From assembly GCF_040939455.1 (NCBI RefSeq), contig NC_134107.1, positions 10,355,537 through 10,419,536 on the forward strand: 64,000 bases of DNA, read 5' to 3'. The notes under the pieces were generated by a model, which searched no databases, was not told where the DNA came from, and saw only the letters and a list, made by a program, of their open reading frames with translations. This document shows positions 56,565 to 64,000 of this stretch, one piece after another (position 1 is the stretch's first letter; the number at the start of each line of letters is the position of its first letter). Origin of the DNA: Microcebus murinus. Its lineage: Eukaryota; Chordata; Mammalia; Primates; Cheirogaleidae. Position numbers and translations under genes: made by a program.

Positions 56565-57035
56565 CTTAGTCTACTGCCCTGAGTGGCACTGCCAACCCCC
56601 TCTGAAGATGGCCATACGATTCAAGCCTGGAAAAAGGGTTTATCCTGCTCCTTTGGGCAGTATGACTGGGCCAGGGATGGGCAGATGATTCCAGTCAGCC
56701 CAGTGACACTCAGTCCTGATCCTTCTCTTAGAATGACTGGGAGAGAGGCATTCTCTTCCTTAAGTGACTGCTAAAATAGCTGAACGCTAGCCTGGGGCCA
56801 CCAGTGACCATCTCCACATGGCATGGGAGAGCCTGCCTGAGAGTGGAGTTCATACAGAGAAAGAGGTGGAAAGAGAGCTCCCTGAGGCCCTCTGAGCACC
56901 TGGAGACAGCCAGGCCTGAAGCTATTACTCCTGAACTTTAAATCCATTCGATTCCCACTTGGCTTCAGCCAGGTTAGGCTGCATTTTTGTCATTTGCAAC
57001 TATGAGGCCGTACTGATACGGCAGGGTGCAGGCTG
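56565..57035 (+). repeat. ancient LTR-like repeat, family uncertain
   Basis: 'cacctggagacagccaggcc' and 'ttttgtcatttgcaactatg', ending with 'aggccgtactgatacggcag', resemble the 3' end of an old LTR. The name is uncertain. Confidence 0.5.
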
Positions 57036-57335
57036 TGACCCAGTGAGAGGTCTAGGAGCTCCCAAGGAGGCAGTAACTGACGGGGCTCTGGTCTCTGCCA
57101 GGGACCCAGGGTGGCCGGGACAACATCAAGCAGGAACAAACTCCCTTTCCCTATATGGGCTTCAGTTTCCCCATGCACGACATAAATTTTGTTTTCCACT
57201 TAAGCATCCCAACCCTTTCCTCGAATGACATTTTACACCTTACATCCCCAGCTGCTCTGGAATTGGGGGTTGGGGGGGAGGGGACATCCGGAGCAGGTGG
57301 GCACTGTGGAAATGGGAAGAAAGCCATTCCTTGGG
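57036..57335. other. unique sequence
   Basis: Contains a G-rich run at 57265-57284. Otherwise nothing recognised. Confidence 0.4.
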
Positions 57336-57339
57336 AGGT

Positions 57340-57800
57340 ACTGTAGCAGAGGTGGCCGGCTGCCTACCCCAACATCTGCTCTACGTTTATTCTGAAGAGC
57401 AGGTTGCTTGGGGTGAAGGCAACCGCTCTCGGCCTTCTCTGAGATTATGTTATGCCTGTTACAGCTGGAAGCACAGTGAACAATTTTTATGTCCTTAAAA
57501 TGAGGGAGTATGTTTTTTGGACCCCTTCCTTCTCCCTCTATTGGAATGTGGATACGATTGCTGGAACCTCAGCAGCCACCCTGAACTAAGAGGCAGCCCA
57601 TTAAAGACGTGGGAACAGCAAGAAAGGGTGAGCTTAGGTTACCGTGAGTTTGAAGCCCCTGTAACAGCCCTGGACTGTCATCCTCTAACATGGCAGAGAA
57701 ATAACCCTCGGTCTCACGCAAGCCACGTTCGTTAGCGCTGTTCTACCACGTGTGGCTGAAGTGAATCTGTGCTGACCCTCCCGTGGTGCAACAGGAAACA
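57340..57800 (+). repeat. ancient interspersed repeat, same type as at 2.9 kb
   Basis: 'tattggaatgtggatacgat', 'tgctggaacctcagcagcca' and 'gtaacagccctggactgtca' belong to the same mammal-wide repeat noted at 2890-3300. The two copies preserve different portions. Confidence 0.55.
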
Positions 57801-57849
57801 CGTCTCGGCTATTCCAGCCGAGGAGGAGGGAGATGGCGGAGAGGAAGGA

Positions 57850-58320
57850 CCGGCTTCTTCTTTCAAGATAGGGACGTCTGGAGTTTTACGTTAATTTGAA
57901 AGCATCTCATTTAAGTTTTACAGGAACATTTCTCTCAAACACCTCCAGGCCCTGATTTAAGTCCCTAAAATAGTTTCTACTCCTAAGCAACCACAGCAAG
58001 GGCTTCACCGCACAATAGAAACCGCACGTGGAAACAAACGCCCCCTGGGAGCGTCCGGGGCAGGGGCGCGCCCCGCCGCTGCGGCCGGCAGGGAGGAACG
58101 GCTCCGCGCCAGTTAAAACGTACCTGCCGATTTTCTTTTTGTTTCATAACAACTCCATTTTGTCACTCTAATTTTAGTGGCAATGTTTTTGTTCCAATCA
58201 GCGATCATTTTGGAAAAGTAGGCTGCTGGAAGAGCTCTTGGCATACAAAATGACAAGCAATTTTTAAACGGTATAAGACGGATGATTTTTAACCACACGG
58301 AATGCTAAATCTGTTTCGGG
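57850..58320. promoter_or_regulatory. unique AT-rich block with CpG-rich core and minus-strand splice donor
   Basis: AT-rich, repeat-free sequence surrounds a small CpG-dense core (58040-58110, with GGGGCGCGCCCC). It includes AACCACAGC (RUNX-like) and CCAATCAGCG (CCAAT-type). On the minus strand an AT-rich stretch ends in GGCAG followed by GTACGT, a near-perfect donor at 58118-58123. The block could be an enhancer, an alternative SHANK first exon or a non-coding exon. I see no known SHANK peptide in it. Confidence 0.35.
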
Positions 58321-58625
58321 CTGGTTAGTGCTCCTCGGAGAATAACTAGCGGTCTCAAGGGTGCGAGGTCCATCCTGCCAGCTCCAGCGGGGAGCGCCTG
58401 CTCTGTGCGCCAGGCGGGGACACGGGCAGGTGTCAGGCAGGGTCCCTGCCCCTGGGGAGTCGGGGACGAGGACAGGGACTGGGGGAGCACAGACGGACAG
58501 GGGTGCTGGGCTTTGTGCACGGAACGCTGGCTGCAGAGGGGATGCCAGGCCCGGCGGCCAGATCGTCACCAAGCTGCTGCTCCAGCCCCGGGGGGCACCG
58601 GCCACACCGACCTCACTCTTTGCGC
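58321..58625. other. GC-rich unique sequence
   Basis: Nothing recognised. Confidence 0.4.
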
Positions 58626-58627
58626 TG

Positions 58628-59207
58628 GAGATTCAGAATATAGAAAAGTCTGGCGGTTTCTCAAAAAGTTAAACAGAGCTGCCATACGACCCCTGTTTCC
58701 ACTCCCACGCAGGTAAACGCCCCAAAGAATTAAAAATTGGTAAACAAATCCTCACACGTCGGTGTTCACGGCTGCGTTACTCACAGTAGCCCGAAGGGCA
58801 AAGGTGACCGAACATCGCTAACCGAGGAACGGACGCACGCGGCGTGGCCTGTCACAAGGCGAAACGTTACCCAGCCTCCCGAAAGGAGCGGAGCTCCGAC
58901 ACCTGCTACCACGTGGCCGAGCCCGGCGAACGCGATGCCGAGTGGAAGGAGCCAGACACGAAGGGCCACGCTGCACGATTCCACTTATGTGAAGTGTCCA
59001 GAGAGACAGGAAGTGGATTAGTGGCGTCCAGGGCTGGGGAGTCATGCTAATGGGTGCAGTGTCTCCTTCAGGGGCGGCAAAATTAGCTCAGACTGGATTG
59101 GTGGAAGCGGTGACCGCACAGCTCTGTGAGTACCTACATGCCACGGAATTGTGCACTTTAAAATGATTAATGGGAATTTCAGCTCAATTAAAAAACAAAA
59201 GCATTCT
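58628..59207 (+). repeat. L1M LINE 3' end, strongly GC-shifted
   Basis: 'ggtttctcaaaaagttaaac', 'agagctgccatacgacccct', 'cccaaagaattaaaaattgg', 'aagtgtccagagagacagga' and 'ggaattgtgcactttaaaat' run in L1M 3' order to a final 'aattaaaaaacaaaag'. Between 58750 and 58950 nearly every remembered A/T variable site is G or C. Confidence 0.9.
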
Positions 59208-60685
59208 AGAATGTTCTGCCAGGGCCCAGACTGACCACCGCTGCCTTCCCTCTGCCCCTCCACTTTTGGGTCCCTCTCTGGGATGCTCTCGGCGTGTCCT
59301 GCCGACAATGCAGGGACCTGCGGAGGGTGGTGGGAACGCACGGCCCACCTGCAGGTGGGCCACCTGAGGACGCGCCCGCACCTCTCTGAGCCTCGCTTTC
59401 CTGGCGTCAGATGGAGCCGGCAGCACATCACGTGGCCGGCGGAGTCCCCTCCCTGCCTGTCCACGGGGCAGGGCCACACCCAGCCCCTGGGTAACCGCTG
59501 GGCGTGGCCCTGGCACCACACCTGGAACCCCTGACGGAGGAAGCTGTGAACCAGGATGACGCCACGAGAGACACGGGCAAGAACAGATCTTCTCAGACAA
59601 GTCAAGTAATCAGGGCCACGGACGCTCCACGGGACAGGAGGAGGACGGCGCTGGGGTGGGGCTGGGGCTGGGGCTGGGCTGTCCAGGCCCTGACGGGAGC
59701 GCGCCAGGGCAGCGCGGCGGGGTGGCCGTGGGAGCAGGGGCGGGAAGGAGGGGCCGTCTTCCTCCCAGGTATCTCAGCCACTGGCGCCGTGCCGCAGCCT
59801 GAGCCTCCATTTATTTACGAGCCACGGGCAGGAGCAGCCATTTGTGGGGGTTCCCAGGCGGCCCATCATCAGGGGAAACAAGGCTGCAGGGGAACCTCAG
59901 GCAGCAGGGGGTGCCAAGGTGTAGGGAGAGGCGGTGCCCTTGGCGGCTGGGACCTCGGTTCTGTCTCTGGCCCGTTCGGCGGGAGAGGCCGACCCGGCAC
60001 CACAGATGCGGCTGCGGCCAGAGGCACACCACAGAGAGCGAGCAGACGTGTCCTCGTCCCCCAAGACGGTCCCCGGACAACCCTCCCCAAGCTCACGTCG
60101 GCATCGGGGGCTCGCTCGTGGGGGTCTGTCCACACCGAGATAAGCCACTTCTCCTCCCCAGAGGCAATCCGGCAACAGGCTTTCCTCCTTGGAATCCAGG
60201 GCCCAGCATCCTAGTTCTAGCAAGTTCTAGTACGAGGGTGGCGGCGGGGGGAGGGGTGAATGGATGAATGAGTGGCCGGGTGGGTGGTGGGTGGTGAGCA
60301 GCCTCGAAGCTCCGGCTCCAGGTCTCCTCCGGCAGGGAGCGCGGCCGGTGCCAGGCCCCGGCGGTAAGTAGGGCAGCCCGATGCACGCGTAGCCCGGGGA
60401 GGATGCCGCTGCCCTCCCGGGCTCCCAGGCGTGTCCCCATTTGGGTGATAAATGATGCGGTCGCCCCAGCAATCAGACTCCTTCTAGGACTCCCCACAAG
60501 AAAAGCCAGGAGCTTCAGGACAAGAAGTAGGTCAGGTTGTCACTGGGGTTTTGTATCTGTGCCAGAGCTCAAGGACAGAGGATGTCCGTAAAACAATGCT
60601 AGAGCCACAGGTAGTCCAAGGGACACTGTGCACCCAGGGCACAGGCGGGGGCTCCCTGAGCCTCCTGAAAGAAACAACGTGCGTG
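59208..60685. other. GC-rich unique sequence with a G-quadruplex-prone tract
   Basis: At 59653-59680 GGGGT, GGGGCT, GGGGCT and GGGGCT repeat in series. GGTGGGTGGTGGGTGGTG lies near 60278-60295. No exon or repeat is otherwise recognised. Confidence 0.45.
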
Positions 60686-60689
60686 CTCA

Positions 60690-60858
60690 TGCGTGTCTGT
60701 GTAAGCATGTGTATGTGTGCACATGTGCCTCCACGCATGTGTGCAGCACATGTACAAATGTGTATGTGTGTGCTGGGTGGGCGTGTGCATCTGTGTACAT
60801 GCATGCGTACACACGTGTAGGTATGTGTGCGTGTGCTCCTGGGTGTGCATGTGTACCT
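60690..60858 (+). repeat. degenerate TG-rich tract
   Basis: GTGTGTGC/ATGTGT motifs with frequent interruptions. Alternating purine-pyrimidine. Confidence 0.85.
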
Positions 60859-61435
60859 TTCACTTGGTGCTCAGGGAGGCCTGTGACCCCCTGCCCAGTG
60901 GGAAGGACACCAGCCAGCACACACGAGTCCTGCAGACGTAGAAGGCTGGAACGGACGTCCACCCTCCTCCTGCCCCATCTCCCACTCTCTCCCATCCCCG
61001 GGCCACGGAGGAGGACCTTGCGTGAGTGGATGGTCCACGGCAGCTCACGGTGTGACCTCTGGTCCCATCACCCAGGGGAAGATGAAAATCCTTCTCAGCT
61101 GAGTAGCCTGGTCAGCTGAAGCTCTGGTCTAGGGAAGAAAGTCGCTGCTGCAGTCCACGCCAAGCGGGACTCAGACTCCGACCATGTCATCTCTTTGCCT
61201 CTGATGTGCTCCGGGAAATGCACCACCAGCCCAGCCCGGCCTCTGACAACAGGGTCTAGCAGTACACGTGGCAGGCTGGGGAAGCCACTGTGGGCGACTG
61301 GGGACACTGCCACAGCCCTGCGGTCCTCACGCCTCCACTCACCTGCCCGTGGGAACCTGTGAGCCCAGCAAGGAAACAGTCGGCCGTCCGCTGTATCATT
61401 GCTGAGGCCCCCGGATGGCCCCCAAAGACCCCTGG
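60859..61435. other. unique sequence
   Basis: Nothing recognised. Confidence 0.4.
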
Positions 61436-61437
61436 GG

Positions 61438-61640
61438 ACAGAGGCCACTGCAGGGAAGTCACTTAACCTCCCGGCGCCTTGTCCCTGAGACGGGCCCTCG
61501 CGGGCAACACCGGCCCTACCCTCCTTCGGAGGACACTGGGAAAGCGGCTCGGCACCTCGACGAGTGGTGACCTCCGTACATAAAGAGCGCACGGTGACGA
61601 TGGAAGTGACGCCCATTTCAGTTTTCACAGAATCAACCGG
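61438..61640 (+). repeat. MIR SINE
   Basis: 'gggaagtcacttaacctccc' and 'ggcgccttgtccctgagacg' are forward MIR core. The tail is decayed and CpG-rich. Confidence 0.65.
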
Positions 61641-62470
61641 AACGTGGGCCTCCTCTCTCCTTGGGAAGAGAGGCCGGGAGCCCCGCCAAGTCCTCCCCGC
61701 TCTGAACTCGGACCCTCCTCTGACAGGCCGGCGCCCCGCGGGTCAGCAGGGCGGACCTCTGCAAGGCCCTGCAGGAGGGCCAGGGTCGGGCATCTCCCCA
61801 CATCTCAGCCGTGACCCCCACCCACCCCCATTGTCTCAGAGGCTGGAGGGCTGCCGGCCGGGCACGAGAGGAGAGGGTGCCTGGGGCAGACGGGCGCAGA
61901 GCCAGAGCCTGGGGCACATCCTGGGAGGTTAGGGGTGGGAATGGGGCAGCTGCACCTGGGCTGGTGACACTCCCGGGGGATCCGGCGGCCTCTGGCAGTC
62001 ATTTCCCAAGACAAACAAGCTCACCTAGATAACGCGAGGAAGGGGCTCCCGCAGCCTCGGCCAGGAGGGGGCAGCTCTGAGCCCGTCTGAGAGCAGCCAG
62101 GCTGCCAGCCAGCCACCCTGCTCTGGTCACCCTCTGCCACTGACGGATTTGGGATCTGGGGGGGTCAGTGAACATTGGGGGCTCAGTGAATAATGACTGC
62201 GCCAAATCCCAGCCCCCAGCTGAGCTGCAGGGCTCCTGAACCCGCTCCTGCGCCTTCGGCAGGAGGGAGCCAGGGAATCCCGCCCTGGGAGTTTCACAAC
62301 AAGGTGGCTGAGCCCCGAAGTCTGGAGGGTGACGGGCTCTGAGGGTGAGGTCCCCGGGGTGTGCTCAGGTCCGCAAAGACGCCATTGTGTCCGTTGTGAG
62401 GCCCGGGGTAGAATAAACACAGGGCCCTTGCTCACAAATGACTGAGAATCTCAGGATGGGGACACCAGAG
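61641..62470. other. unique GC-rich sequence
   Basis: Nothing recognised. Confidence 0.4.
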
Positions 62471-62474
62471 AGCT

Positions 62475-62945
62475 AAACAAGCATGGCCCGGGTGACAGTG
62501 CGTGCCAGCCCTCTTGGTTTGAGGAGTAGACCTCACGGCCCCGAAGCAGCCGAGGATGGGCCATCCCCAAACACGCCAGATTGGGGCAGTGGCTATTCCA
62601 AGTTCAAAACACTGGAGGAGTTGTGGTTTCAGAACGGACCGGCCGACCCGTCTCTCCCTGCGTGCGGCGAGCCACGAAGATTCCTCCGGGAGGGGCTCCC
62701 GGCCCACCCCTTTGTCGCCAGAGACTCCGCGCTGGAGGCTGGGACCTCAACAAACGGCTGACGGAGTAACCCCCCTCTTCTACCTGTTCCACCTGTCCAC
62801 ACCCTCCTACAGCCCCTCGTGGCTGCCCCAGCCACGTTTCTTTGTACTGTTCCGTCTTCTCGGATTTGTGGCTTTGTCTAAACACTATAAATAAAAGCAT
62901 CTTGCTTTGGCCACTTCTTTGGGCGTCACTCTCTTGTGAAGATAA
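62475..62945 (+). repeat. solitary LTR-like element with polyadenylation signal
   Basis: The element shows the layout of a retroviral LTR. It has a unique upstream part, AATAAA at 62890-62895, and then GCATCTTGCTTTGGCCACTT and TCTCTTGTGAAGATAACA at the end. I recognise the style (ERV class) but not the family, and there are no internal genes. Confidence 0.55.
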
Positions 62946-63298
62946 CACGAAGGTGTAAAACTACTGACATCTGTGTGCTTTTCCCTTATTAATCTGCCCG
63001 CTGTCAATTTGGTTTCTAGACCTGGCCGAGGAGTCTCTAAGAGCTAAAAGGTGGGGAGGGAGGGGGTCTCTGGCTCCGGTACATCCCCAGGCCCCCGCCC
63101 CCAGGGTGTGGGCAGCTCTTATCTCTACTGAGCTGCAGAGAGCAGAACCCAGAGAGGAGCTGGGGAAGAGGCGGCCACGCTCCTGCCCTGGGTGCCAGCG
63201 CATGTCTGCATTTCTCGGGCTAAGGACAGAGACAATGGGGCACCTCGCTGGGCAAAGTAACCGGGCATGTGGCACACGGGGCTTGTATCCCAAGGACA
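62946..63298. other. unique sequence
   Basis: Nothing recognised. Confidence 0.4.
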
Positions 63299-63299
63299 A

Positions 63300-63745
63300 A
63301 CGAAAAGCTTTTAATGTGTGAGACCATTCACTGCAGTGTCACGAGTAATAGTGAAATGTGGGAACTACTGCAATAATGCAAGACACAGGAGTGGTGAACA
63401 GACGGCCAATGTCACGTCAATGACACCACCAGGTCACATCCAGGACGACTTGCAGAGCCACTGAAAACGGTGTTTTGCAAGAATATTTGCAATCCATGAC
63501 ATGATGCCCTTTCACTTGGAGAAAAAGCAGGATTCATAATTACAGAGACGGTGCTGGATTTTGTTTAATACACATTTATGCTCAAAGGATTTTTGTCCTC
63601 AAAGGAGGACCAAAATCTCGATGGTGACTATTAACATGGGGTAGGATTGTGAGTGATTTTTACTTTCTTCCTTGTACTTTTCTATATTTCCCAAATTTGC
63701 TGCAGGACTAGACTGTACTTGTATAATAAAACATTAATTTTAAAC
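63300..63745 (+). repeat. L1M LINE 3' UTR
   Basis: 'gaccattcactgcagtgtca', 'tgtgagtgatttttactttc', 'ttccttgtacttttctatat' and 'acttgtataataaaacatta' match the 3' end of an old L1M (L1ME/L1MD-like). Confidence 0.75.
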
Positions 63746-63749
63746 GTGA

Positions 63750-64000
63750 ATGCCTCTCGGAAGAAGATACACAGGTAGCTGGTAGGCACATGAAAAGAAG
63801 TTGACATCATTACCGTTATCGGGGAGACACAAATCGAGACCACGGGGTGCTGTCTCATACCACGAGGACACTACAAGAATAACGAGGAGGAGGAGGAGGA
63901 ATTAAGTGCTGGTGAGGATGTGGACAGACTGGAATCCTCACGTGTCGTTGGTGGGAGCACGCAAGGATGAAGCCACCATGCAAAACAGTCCGGCAGCTTC
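63750..64000 (+). repeat. L1 LINE, ORF2 end/3' UTR, cut by the window edge
   Basis: 'ggcacatgaaaagaagttga', 'gctggtgaggatgtggacag' and 'aaaacagtccggcagcttc' match the L1 stretch that continues into the 3' UTR seen at 245. A GAG-repeat (63882-63899) is a small local expansion. Confidence 0.8.

Overview
This is nuclear DNA from a primate, almost certainly a strepsirrhine (lemur, loris or galago lineage). Two dimeric Alu elements carry the 'GCTCAGGCTGGTC' type right arm and 'CTCCCAGAGTGCTGGGATT' wording familiar from strepsirrhine Alus. MIR, L2, old L1M and MaLR-type LTR debris supplies the usual mammalian background. There are no bacterial-style genes. Almost every open frame is chance reading through GC-rich or tandemly repeated DNA.

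Only one protein-coding exon is convincing: a 76-nt minus-strand exon at 1954-2029 with good splice sites on both sides. It encodes the SHANK linker between the SH3 and PDZ domains (KKLFRHYTVGSYDSFDAA). The next 62 kb upstream on that strand holds no recognisable SHANK exon, so the window is best read as the end of one very large intron. That fits SHANK2 (giant introns) better than SHANK1 or SHANK3 (compact genes). If so, everything above 2029 is transcribed on the minus strand as SHANK2 intron and everything below 1954 is the start of the next intron.

Layout: 0.2-1.1 kb, two L1M 3' ends; 2.0 kb, the exon; 2.4-5.0 kb, AT-rich unique blocks with homeodomain-like sites and an RFX X-box; 5.5 kb, an (ATC)n array; 6-38 kb, GC-rich unique DNA sprinkled with MIR, L2, LTR and L1 remnants; 38.65-39.60 kb, a fossil pogo/Tigger-like DNA transposon with terminal inverted repeats and a broken transposase DNA-binding domain; 39.6-41.4 kb, a 33-bp minisatellite starting at the transposon end; 42-45 kb, two Alus; 47.2-47.6 kb, a TG-rich minisatellite; 49-53.3 kb, an L1M block carrying a free Alu monomer and a tiny retroposed insert; 54 kb, a CRE/E-box palindrome and a CTCF-like site; 55.4-56.2 kb, a second ATCC array; 57.9-58.3 kb, a unique AT-rich block with a strong splice donor; 58.6-64 kb, further L1 3' ends and LTR debris.

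Repeat family names come from recalled consensus sequences, not a database search. Boundaries are good to about 10-50 bp unless target-site duplications or inverted repeats define them. Stretches called unique are those where I recognised nothing; divergent repeats may remain in them.
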